Shown here one piece after another: positions 1 to 5,924 of a stretch of DNA of 15,341 nucleotides (within the stretch, counting starts at the first letter, position 1; each line of letters opens with the position of its first letter). The notes beneath the pieces were generated by a model. It saw only the letters and a program-made list of their open reading frames with translations. It was not told the DNA's origin and made no database searches. Source of the stretch: an uncultured Bacilli bacterium (GTDB taxonomy: Bacteria > Bacillota_I > Bacilli_A > RF39 > UBA660); assembly GCA_947591565.1 (NCBI GenBank), contig CANQDH010000011.1, positions 1 through 15,341 of the forward strand, written 5' to 3'. Made by a program: the position numbers and the translations under genes.

Positions 1-300
1 CAAAGGATTCTTGGAAGAATGCAATGTCCAAAATGTAAAAAAATTTATAATAATGCATCTTTAGACTTAAAGCCCATTCAAGATGGTATCTGTGATACCT
101 GTCATATCTCTTTAGTTAAAAGAGAAGATGATAATGAACAAACTATTAGAAATCGTTTTAAAGAATATTTAAAACATACGAAACCCCTTATAAATTATTA
201 TGAGGATAAACACTTGTTATACCATGTTGATGGCAGGCAAGATATGAAAGAAGTTTTTAAAGCGATTGAAGGAATAATAGGAAGTGAACCAAATGATTAG
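1..300 (+). CDS. adk: Adenylate kinase, C-terminal 99 residues (5' end outside window)
   Basis: Adenylate kinase catalyses ATP + AMP to 2 ADP in the cytoplasm. The window opens inside the gene: the frame is open from base 1, and the ATG at 19 is an internal Met. The visible part starts in the LID domain with RILGRMQCPKC, matching the family's 'R-I-x-G-R' entry. Four cysteines in two CxxC pairs (visible residues 9/12 and 31/34) form the structural zinc site found in Gram-positive adenylate kinases. After them comes DDNEQTIRNR with the conserved arginines, then the C-terminal helix region (PLINYYEDK, VDG, EVFKAIEGII). The stop TAG at 298-300 overlaps the start of map by 8 bases. adk followed by map and infA is the standard Bacillota spc-operon order. 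The identification is very secure; only the N-terminal half is missing. Confidence 0.96.
   Translation, partial: QRILGRMQCPKCKKIYNNASLDLKPIQDGICDTCHISLVKREDDNEQTIRNRFKEYLKHTKPLINYYEDKHLLYHVDGRQDMKEVFKAIEGIIGSEPND
279..286 (+). promoter_or_regulatory. Ribosome binding site that fixes the map start
   Basis: AGGAAGTG lies 6 bases before the ATG at 293, inside the end of adk. An in-frame GTG at 284 lies within this Shine-Dalgarno sequence and has no good site of its own upstream. ATG 293 also gives the family-typical N-terminus MISIKSEREI. Confidence 0.7.
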
Positions 301-1039
301 TATTAAGAGTGAAAGAGAAATTGAACTTTTAAAAGTAGCTGGTGATATTGTAGGTCAAACACATAATTTCTTAAAACCATACATAAAACCAGGTATTACG
401 ACAAAAGAACTTGATGATTTAGCCTATCATTTTATACTAGATCATGATGCAACCCCATCTTTTAAAGGATATGATGGTTTTCCGGCAACGATATGTGCAT
501 CTATTAATGATGAAGTTGTACACGGGATACCAGGAAATAGAAAATTAAAAGAAGGCGATATTATCTCTATTGATATTGGAGCTTGTTATAAAGGCTATCA
601 TGGAGATTCTGCTTGGACTTATCCTGTAGGTAAAATAAGTAAAAATAAAGAAAATTTATTAAAATGGACAGAAGAATCTTTATTTGAAGGATTAAAAGCT
701 ATAAAACATGGTGCAAGAATTGGCGATATAGGATATAATATTGAAACATCCGCCAGCAAACATCATTTAGGTGTTGTAAAAGAACTTGTAGGCCATGGCG
801 TTGGAACAGATGTCCATGAGGAACCTGATGTTCCCAATTATGGCAAAAAGAATACAGGAATTGTATTAAAGTCAGGAATGGTTATAGCTGTTGAACCTAT
901 GCTTAATTTAGGAACAGCTGATGTATGTATGCTAGATGATGGATGGACTGTTGTTACAGATGATGGACGACCATCTGCTCATTTCGAACATACGGTACTC
1001 GTTACTGATGATGGTTATATAATCTTGACGAAGAGGTGA
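293..1039 (+). CDS. map: Type I methionine aminopeptidase
   Basis: This enzyme removes the initiator methionine from nascent proteins in the cytoplasm. At 248 residues it has the normal length of the single-domain bacterial type I enzyme. All metal and catalytic residues are visible: H77 (in NDEVVHGIP), D94 and D105 (in DIGACYKGYHGDSAWT), H168 (GHGVG), H175 (DVHEEP), E201 (AVEPM) and E232 (HFEHT). ATG 293 is preferred over the in-frame GTG at 284 because a good ribosome binding site precedes it and it gives the conserved start MISIKSEREIELL. The gene overlaps the end of adk, which suggests translational coupling, and is followed after 4 bases by infA. It ends in TGA, which with the other TGA stop in the window argues for the standard bacterial code. 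Confidence 0.97.
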   Translation: MISIKSEREIELLKVAGDIVGQTHNFLKPYIKPGITTKELDDLAYHFILDHDATPSFKGYDGFPATICASINDEVVHGIPGNRKLKEGDIISIDIGACYKGYHGDSAWTYPVGKISKNKENLLKWTEESLFEGLKAIKHGARIGDIGYNIETSASKHHLGVVKELVGHGVGTDVHEEPDVPNYGKKNTGIVLKSGMVIAVEPMLNLGTADVCMLDDGWTVVTDDGRPSAHFEHTVLVTDDGYIILTKR

Positions 1040-1043
1040 TAAT

Positions 1044-1304
1044 ATGCCAAAAAAACAAATAACAAAAAAAACTTTTACGGACGAAAAGCCTAAAAAAACA
1101 AACGCTATCGAAGTAAAAGGAAAAGTAACAGATGTTTTACCAGGTGGTAAATATCGTGTTGAACTTGAAAATAAACATACTGTAGTAGCCCATGTTTCTG
1201 GTAAAATCCGAATGAACTATATTCGCATTTTACCAGGTGATACAGTAACGATAGAATTATCGGAATATGATTTAACACAGGGGCGCATAACCTATAGAAA
1301 TTAG
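1044..1304 (+). CDS. infA: Translation initiation factor IF-1 with N-terminal extension
   Basis: IF-1 binds the 30S A site and works with IF-2 and IF-3 in start selection. The OB-fold core is plain from about residue 20: IEVKGKVTDVLPGGKYRVEL, HVSGKIRMNYIRILPGD, then YDLTQGRITYR, ending one residue after that. The protein has 86 residues, against about 72 for the family. The difference is a lysine-rich N-terminal stretch of roughly 14 residues (MPKKQITKKTFTDEKPKK). The ATG at 1044 has a good ribosome binding site (AGGTGATA) overlapping the map stop, and no later in-frame ATG or GTG precedes the core. The extension therefore looks genuine. The gene sits between map and rpmJ as in most Bacillota. 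Confidence 0.95.
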   Translation: MPKKQITKKTFTDEKPKKTNAIEVKGKVTDVLPGGKYRVELENKHTVVAHVSGKIRMNYIRILPGDTVTIELSEYDLTQGRITYRN

Positions 1305-1317
1305 TAGGAGGGATTTT

Positions 1318-1431
1318 ATGAAAATTAGACCATCAGTTAAAAAAATGTGTGATAAATGTAAAATCATTAAACGTAAGGGAAAAGTATTTGTCATTTGTAC
1401 TAACCCTAAACATAAGCAAAGACAAGGTTAA
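1318..1431 (+). CDS. rpmJ: 50S ribosomal protein bL36
   Basis: A 37-codon gene, and 37 residues is the usual length of the short zinc-binding form of bL36. It starts at ATG 1318 after TAGGAGGGA and stops with TAA at 1429-1431. The protein begins MKIRPSVKKMCDKCKIIKRK. The zinc ligands C11, C14, C27 and H32 are all present, so this is the zinc-binding type rather than the cysteine-free paralogue. It lies between infA and rpsM, its standard position. bL36 is a small late-assembling protein of the large subunit near the peptidyl transferase region. Confidence 0.97.
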   Translation: MKIRPSVKKMCDKCKIIKRKGKVFVICTNPKHKQRQG

Positions 1432-1445
1432 GAGGAGGTGCTTAA

Positions 1446-1811
1446 ATGGTACGTGTTAAAGGTGTAGATATACCAAATAATAAAAGAATTGAAATCGCAT
1501 TAACTTATATATATGGTATAGGAAGAAATTTATCAAATAAAATTTTAAAAGATGCAAAAGTCGATATTAACAAAAGAGCTAACGAATTAACGAATGATGA
1601 ATTAGGTCGTATTCGTGATGAAATCGCAAAATATACAACTGAAGGTGATTTAAGACGTGAAATCAGTATGAATATTAAAACCCAAATGGAAATTAATTCA
1701 TATAGAGGAACTCGTCATAAAAAAGGATTACCTGTTAGAGGTCAAAGAACAAACCGCAATGCTAGAACTCGTAAGGGTAAAGGCAAAGTAGTTGCTAATA
1801 AGAAAAAATAG
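1446..1811 (+). CDS. rpsM: 30S ribosomal protein uS13
   Basis: uS13 sits in the head of the small subunit and contacts the P-site tRNA and the inter-subunit bridges. The 121-residue protein has the family start MVRVKGVDIPNNKRIEIALT, the helix-turn-helix region IYGIGRNLSNKIL, and the highly conserved C-terminal tract GTRHKKGLPVRGQRTNRNAR at residues 88-107, followed by a lysine-rich tail. ATG 1446 follows a very strong ribosome binding site, AGGAGGTG at 1433-1440. Its neighbours rpmJ and rpsK match the conserved alpha operon. Confidence 0.98.
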   Translation: MVRVKGVDIPNNKRIEIALTYIYGIGRNLSNKILKDAKVDINKRANELTNDELGRIRDEIAKYTTEGDLRREISMNIKTQMEINSYRGTRHKKGLPVRGQRTNRNARTRKGKGKVVANKKK

Positions 1812-1840
1812 TCTTTAGGTAAAAAAAGGAGGTTATAATA

Positions 1841-2224
1841 ATGGCTTATAAAGCAAGAAAACGTAAAGTTAAGAAGAATGTTCCAGAAGGAAAGGCTTAT
1901 ATTAATTCAACATTTAATAATACAATTGTTACTTTAAGTGATTTAGAAGGTAATGCTATAAGCTGGGCTTCAGCTGGAACTTTAGGTTTTAAAGGTAGTA
2001 AAAAATCTACTCCATTTGCTGCAGGTATGGCTGCAGAAGCTGCAGGAAAAGCTGCTTTTGAAATGGGAATGAAAAAGGTATCAGTTTTTGTTAAAGGATT
2101 AGGTTCTGGTAGAGAAACTGCTATACGTTCATTACAAACGGCTGGACTAGAGATTACTGCAATAACAGATGTTACACCTATTCCACATAATGGATGTCGT
2201 CCACCAAAACGTCCTCGTGGATAA
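1841..2224 (+). CDS. rpsK: 30S ribosomal protein uS11
   Basis: uS11 is in the small-subunit platform next to the E site. At 127 residues it has normal length. Clear family blocks are AYINSTFNNTIVTLSD, ISWASAGTLGFKGSKKSTPF, AAGMAAEAAGKAAFEMGM, VKGLGSGRETAIRSL and the C-terminal HNGCRPPKRPRG. The HNG region carries the conserved Asn-Gly that becomes isoaspartate in many bacteria. The start follows AAGGAGGT. A 20-base spacer separates it from rpoA. Confidence 0.98.
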   Translation: MAYKARKRKVKKNVPEGKAYINSTFNNTIVTLSDLEGNAISWASAGTLGFKGSKKSTPFAAGMAAEAAGKAAFEMGMKKVSVFVKGLGSGRETAIRSLQTAGLEITAITDVTPIPHNGCRPPKRPRG

Positions 2225-2228
2225 AAGA

Positions 2229-2237
2229 AAAGGAGTG
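2229..2237 (+). promoter_or_regulatory. Ribosome binding site that fixes the rpoA start
   Basis: AAAGGAGTG is placed 7 bases before ATG 2245. The open frame extends back to an ATG at 2194 inside rpsK, but that start has no ribosome binding site and would add 17 residues with no counterpart in known alpha subunits. Confidence 0.75.
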
Positions 2238-2244
2238 TATAAGA

Positions 2245-3195
2245 ATGTTAAATTTTGATAAACCAACATATAAAATAACAGAATATGTCGAAAGTAATAA
2301 TTATGGAAAATTTGAATTAGAACCACTTGAAAGAGGATTTGGTACAACAATTGGTAATGCCCTTAGAAGAACGATGCTAAATAGTATGCCAGGAACAGCT
2401 ATTGTAGCTATGAAAATTGATGGTGTTATGCACGAATTTCAAACAATTGATGGTATTCGTGAAGATGTTACATCTATCGTTCTTAATTTAAAAAGTGTTG
2501 TTCTTAAAAATCATACTGAAGAAGAACAAATACTTAAATTACATGCTGATACTGAAGGTGTCGTAACAGCATCTCAATTTGAAGGAAATCCAAATGTTGA
2601 AGTAGTTAATCCAGATCAAGTTATTGCAACTTTAGCTAAAGGTGGTAAACTTGATATGGAAGTAATTGTTGCAAATGGAAGAGGATATGTTCCATCAAAT
2701 GATAACAAAAAATATATTCAAGGAAAACCACTTGGATTTATACCTATTGATGCTCTATACTCTCCTATTGAGAGAATTAGCTACGAAGTAGATAGTGCTC
2801 GTGTAGGACAAGATAATACTTATGATAAACTTATTATGAATGTTTATACTAATGGGGCTCTTAAGCCAGAAGAAGCTATGGCTTTATCTGCTAAAATCTT
2901 AATTGAACATTTAAATATTGTAACAAATTTAAATGAAATTGCTGATACAACAGGAATTATGAATGCTAAACAAGAAGATACAAAACAGAAAAAATTAGAA
3001 ACACCTATTGATGACTTAGACTTCTCTGTTAGAGCTTATAATTGCTTAAAAAGAGCTGGTGTTAATACTTTAGGAGACTTAACTGAAAAAACGGAATTAG
3101 AAATGATGAAAATTCGTAATTTAGGTAAAAAGTCTTTAAAAGAAGTAATTGATAAAATTAAAGATATGGGTCTTAAATTCCGTGAGGAAGATTAA
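2245..3195 (+). CDS. rpoA: DNA-directed RNA polymerase alpha subunit
   Basis: The alpha subunit nucleates core RNA polymerase assembly as a dimer and contacts promoter UP elements and activators through its C-terminal domain. The 316-residue protein has the N-terminal dimer domain with the hallmark LERGFGTTIGNALRRTML at residues 28-45. A linker rich in Lys, Gln and Asp follows around 240-255. The helix-hairpin-helix C-terminal domain begins near 258: SVRAYNCLKRAGV with the DNA-contacting Arg at 263, and NLGKKSLKEV at 292-301. The start is ATG 2245 on ribosome binding site and family grounds. It is followed after 17 bases by rplQ. Confidence 0.98.
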   Translation: MLNFDKPTYKITEYVESNNYGKFELEPLERGFGTTIGNALRRTMLNSMPGTAIVAMKIDGVMHEFQTIDGIREDVTSIVLNLKSVVLKNHTEEEQILKLHADTEGVVTASQFEGNPNVEVVNPDQVIATLAKGGKLDMEVIVANGRGYVPSNDNKKYIQGKPLGFIPIDALYSPIERISYEVDSARVGQDNTYDKLIMNVYTNGALKPEEAMALSAKILIEHLNIVTNLNEIADTTGIMNAKQEDTKQKKLETPIDDLDFSVRAYNCLKRAGVNTLGDLTEKTELEMMKIRNLGKKSLKEVIDKIKDMGLKFREED

Positions 3196-3212
3196 TAGTT
3201 AGGAGGAATACT

Positions 3213-3560
3213 ATGTACAGGAAATTAGGTCGTACAAATAAACATAGAAGAAGTATGCTAGCTAACTTAACTAAAGATTTAATCATGAATGAAAGAATTG
3301 AAACAACCGAAACAAGAGCTAAAGAAGTTCGTAAATTTGTTGATAAAATGATTTCTTATGGTAAAGATGGATCATTAGTAGCAAGAAGAAAAGCATTAGC
3401 ATTCTTACATAACGATGCTGAAGTTGTTAAAAAAGTTTTTGATGATTTAGCCAAGCGTTATGAAAATAGAAATGGTGGATATACAAGAATTTTAAAATTA
3501 GATGAACGTAGAGGCGACGATGCGTTAGTTGTTATTTTAGAATTAGTAGAGGGAGAATAA
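3213..3560 (+). CDS. rplQ: 50S ribosomal protein bL17
   Basis: bL17 is a large-subunit protein near the exit tunnel. The 115-residue product shows the family start MYRKLGRTNKHRRSMLANLT, the block IETTETRAKEVRKFVDKMI, and the C-terminal GGYTRILKLDERRGDDA followed by a short acidic end. This is the usual length of the short bacterial form. The ribosome binding site TAGGAGGA precedes ATG 3213. It is the last gene of the ribosomal operon. Its final codons and stop are part of the terminator hairpin that follows. In many Bacillota rplQ is followed by the ecfA-ecfA-ecfT transporter genes; here a secretion locus lies there instead. Confidence 0.98.
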   Translation: MYRKLGRTNKHRRSMLANLTKDLIMNERIETTETRAKEVRKFVDKMISYGKDGSLVARRKALAFLHNDAEVVKKVFDDLAKRYENRNGGYTRILKLDERRGDDALVVILELVEGE

Positions 3561-3575
3561 TTCCTCTTTTTTTTT
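3548..3575 (+). terminator. Intrinsic terminator of the ribosomal operon, overlapping the rplQ stop
   Basis: A 7-pair stem (AGAGGGA at 3548-3554 with TTCCTCT at 3561-3567, one G-U pair) closes a 6-base loop that contains the rplQ TAA stop. A further run of eight T (3568-3575) follows. It would stop transcription of the ribosomal operon just before the secretion locus. Confidence 0.85.
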
Positions 3576-3592
3576 AATTTTATTAATTCATC

Positions 3593-3621
3593 TTGTCAAT
3601 AGTTTATTTTTAGTGTATACT
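3593..3621 (+). promoter_or_regulatory. Sigma-A type promoter of the secretion operon
   Basis: The -35 box TTGTCA (3593-3598) and the -10 box TATACT (3616-3621) are separated by exactly 17 bases. Each differs from consensus at one position. The likely start point is around 3627-3630, giving a short leader of about 16-19 bases before ATG 3646. No operator-like inverted repeat is seen. Confidence 0.8.
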
Positions 3622-3645
3622 AATTAATAGTGGGAGAGTGTTTCT

Positions 3646-4026
3646 ATGTTAGAGATTTTAAGTGATAATTATTGTGTTGGAATATTGGGAGATGGTAATG
3701 GTATACCTGGTGCTGTAGGTGATATTATCCATTATATTTTCCTTGGAATTAAAATCGTTGTACCTATTTTATTAATTATTTTTGGTATGTTAGATTTAGG
3801 AAAAGCTATAACGGCTAAAAAAGAAGAAGATATTAAAAAATATCAAGGTAGTGTTATTAAAAAACTAATATTAGGTATTTTAGTCTTTTTAGTAGCTATT
3901 ATCGTTGAATTTGTTTTAGGTTTTGTTGAACCAAATAGTGGAGATAGTGATGAATCACCTGTTAAATGTGCTCTTGAAATTATAAGAGGACATAGTAGTA
4001 GTGGACATAATGTTACAAAACATTAA
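3646..4026 (+). CDS. Small two-helix membrane protein, VirB2/pilin-like
   Basis: A 126-residue protein, first gene of the secretion operon. It has two membrane segments (about 28-53 and 71-94) joined by a short charged loop, AITAKKEEDIKKYQ, which should face the cytoplasm. Both ends would then lie outside. This hairpin layout and the gene's place ahead of VirB6-, VirB3- and VirB4-like genes match the VirB2/TrbC-type pilin subunits of type IV secretion systems. There is no classical cleavable signal peptide. Single cysteines sit near each end (C10, C108), on the same predicted side, and could pair. Residues 40-93 resemble residues 560-613 of the next gene product over a gap-free stretch (about 19 of 54 identical by eye). 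The tail is Ser/His-rich. The pilin role is inferred from layout and context, not from a recognised sequence signature. Confidence 0.6.
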   Translation: MLEILSDNYCVGILGDGNGIPGAVGDIIHYIFLGIKIVVPILLIIFGMLDLGKAITAKKEEDIKKYQGSVIKKLILGILVFLVAIIVEFVLGFVEPNSGDSDESPVKCALEIIRGHSSSGHNVTKH

Positions 4027-4038
4027 GGAAGTGTAATT

Positions 4039-5901
4039 ATGAAGAAAAAAATATTAATATTTATAGTTTTTATTAGTGCTTTTTTGTGTTTTGGAATGAA
4101 CGCTAAAGCAGATATGGTTTGTAGTTATATTTTGTCAGATGATAGTGAATATACTCGTTATGATATGTCTTTTGACCCTTATGTTATGTTTTATAACTAT
4201 TTACTGTATAAAAAAAATGGGTCTCAAGCATTAACACCAGATGATTTAACCGCTACGCAAACAAAAATTAATAATTTTATATCTTATCTTATTAAACTTA
4301 AATATAATCGAGAAGTAAATAGCAGTGCCGTACGTAAAATAACTTTACAATTAACTATTAATGGTACAGCTGTAACAAAATTTAACTCCTTTGTAGATGT
4401 TAACAGTGGTTCTGGGTGGTTTGCACTAAATGATTTTGAAATGTCAGGTAATTATTTTGATGATGTGTCTGCTCCACAAGTACCTAATCCTGGAAAATGC
4501 CCTGACTTGCTGTTCGTAAAGCCAAGTAATATGAAAACATCGTATTCAAATGTTCCATATTTGATACCTGCTACATATAGCTATTTTAATGGTGATTTTT
4601 CACACTTTTATAATTCAATTAATTTCCCAACTGATGATCGTGTTTATTTGATTGGAATTAGTACAAGTACTGCTTTTAAATCCTATTATGATAATTTTAA
4701 GTGTATTTTGGATGGGCTTTATGAAGAAAATGGGGCGAACGTCGATACTAGATTTGCTTCACTATCAAAAATTGAAGAATTAGCAAATTCTTTCGACCGT
4801 GGTACTGGATTTTATGCCAAGATTGACAGAATAATAGAAAACAATGATAGTCAATATAGTAGTGATATGATCGATGTACTTGGGATTATCTTTGAACGAT
4901 ATAACGATTCGACTATTTTAGATATTAAAAAAACTTTAAGTAACAGTTTGAAAACTGAAGCCATAGAAACTTGCTTTAAAGGTAAAGGTAACAGTTCACT
5001 AGCGTGGCTTAAAGCAAATGCCTCTAATAGTACCATAAGACATGCATTTTTATTGAAATACATTTTGGATGGAATTACACCAGATAATATAGGTGGAGTT
5101 AGAGAAGCCTTAAGTAATTATAAATTCGAAACTGATTTAAATGAGTGGACAGGCTGCACTAATAATTGCCAAAACGCAGCTGAACCAGATGATTGCTATA
5201 ATTCTTGTGATAAAGATCATCCATACGCAGTATGTGAAATTGAAAAAGACCCTCAATATAAAAGTTGTCTAAGTGAATGCAAAGCTAGTGATAATTCATG
5301 CATACAAAATTGTGAAGCAATAAAAGCTCCATGTTCCATTAATTGTGATAATTTAGTTTCTAATCACCCAAATACTTCAGAGAAAAAATTATATGATGAA
5401 ATTGCTTCATCTAATGATTGTACTAATTTAGCATCTTCAGATGACGAAGTAGAATGTATCAAATTAACTTGTGAAGAAATGATGTCTGATGAAAAATATT
5501 TAAATGATAATTCCAATTCACTTGTTAATGATTATAATGATATGAAAAATGGTACTACAGCTGCACAACAAGCAATGGATCATTTATTAAATAGTATAAA
5601 AGATTCGATGATACAACATGGTGGTATTGAAATCGATGATAACGATATATGTAATATATTAAAAGATATTGAAGCCTATAAGAGAGCCGCTTTACTTATT
5701 ATTGCTATTGGTGGACCTATTTTAGTAATTATTTTAACAGGCTATGATGCTATCACAATGATTGCATCATCAAAGGATGAAGATAATAAAAAATTCTTTA
5801 AACGATTAAAAATTAGATTAATTTTAATTGCTGTTTTAATATTAGTTCCAGTAATTATTAATTGGTTACTAGAAATTTTTGAAATTCATTCTTGTAATTA
5901 G
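4039..5901 (+). CDS. Secreted cysteine-rich surface protein with C-terminal pilin-like hairpin
   Basis: I do not recognise a named family for this 620-residue protein. An N-terminal signal peptide is clear (MKKK, a hydrophobic core at 5-19, then a likely cleavage site near NAKA-D at 21-25). Residues 26-545 would be outside the cell. Residues 373-478 hold 14 cysteines, including five CxxxC pairs (373/377, 386/390, 410/414, 421/425, 432/436), the last three spaced exactly 11 residues apart. The C-terminus has two membrane segments (about 549-571 and 593-613) joined by a charged loop, SSKDEDNKKFFKRLK. This end resembles the preceding small pilin-like protein, including a cysteine on each side of the hairpin (C538, C619). 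The gene starts 12 bases after its neighbour with GGAAGTG as ribosome binding site. A likely role is a large surface or tip component of the secretion machine, possibly adhesive. That role is inferred. Confidence 0.65.
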   Translation: MKKKILIFIVFISAFLCFGMNAKADMVCSYILSDDSEYTRYDMSFDPYVMFYNYLLYKKNGSQALTPDDLTATQTKINNFISYLIKLKYNREVNSSAVRKITLQLTINGTAVTKFNSFVDVNSGSGWFALNDFEMSGNYFDDVSAPQVPNPGKCPDLLFVKPSNMKTSYSNVPYLIPATYSYFNGDFSHFYNSINFPTDDRVYLIGISTSTAFKSYYDNFKCILDGLYEENGANVDTRFASLSKIEELANSFDRGTGFYAKIDRIIENNDSQYSSDMIDVLGIIFERYNDSTILDIKKTLSNSLKTEAIETCFKGKGNSSLAWLKANASNSTIRHAFLLKYILDGITPDNIGGVREALSNYKFETDLNEWTGCTNNCQNAAEPDDCYNSCDKDHPYAVCEIEKDPQYKSCLSECKASDNSCIQNCEAIKAPCSINCDNLVSNHPNTSEKKLYDEIASSNDCTNLASSDDEVECIKLTCEEMMSDEKYLNDNSNSLVNDYNDMKNGTTAAQQAMDHLLNSIKDSMIQHGGIEIDDNDICNILKDIEAYKRAALLIIAIGGPILVIILTGYDAITMIASSKDEDNKKFFKRLKIRLILIAVLILVPVIINWLLEIFEIHSCN

Positions 5902-5924
5902 ATAAAAAATGAGGAGGTGAACAT

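Noticed and set aside
284..292. GTG 284 as the map start
   Set aside because: It lies inside the Shine-Dalgarno sequence that serves ATG 293, and ATG 293 gives the conserved family N-terminus.
2194..2244. rpoA starting at ATG 2194 within rpsK
   Set aside because: There is no ribosome binding site there. The extra 17 residues have no counterpart in alpha subunits, while ATG 2245 has both a strong site and the expected N-terminus.
3561..3645. Riboswitch or leader regulator between rplQ and the secretion operon
   Set aside because: The transcript leader after the -10 box is only about 16-19 bases, too short for a riboswitch. The rest is the terminator T-tract and the promoter.
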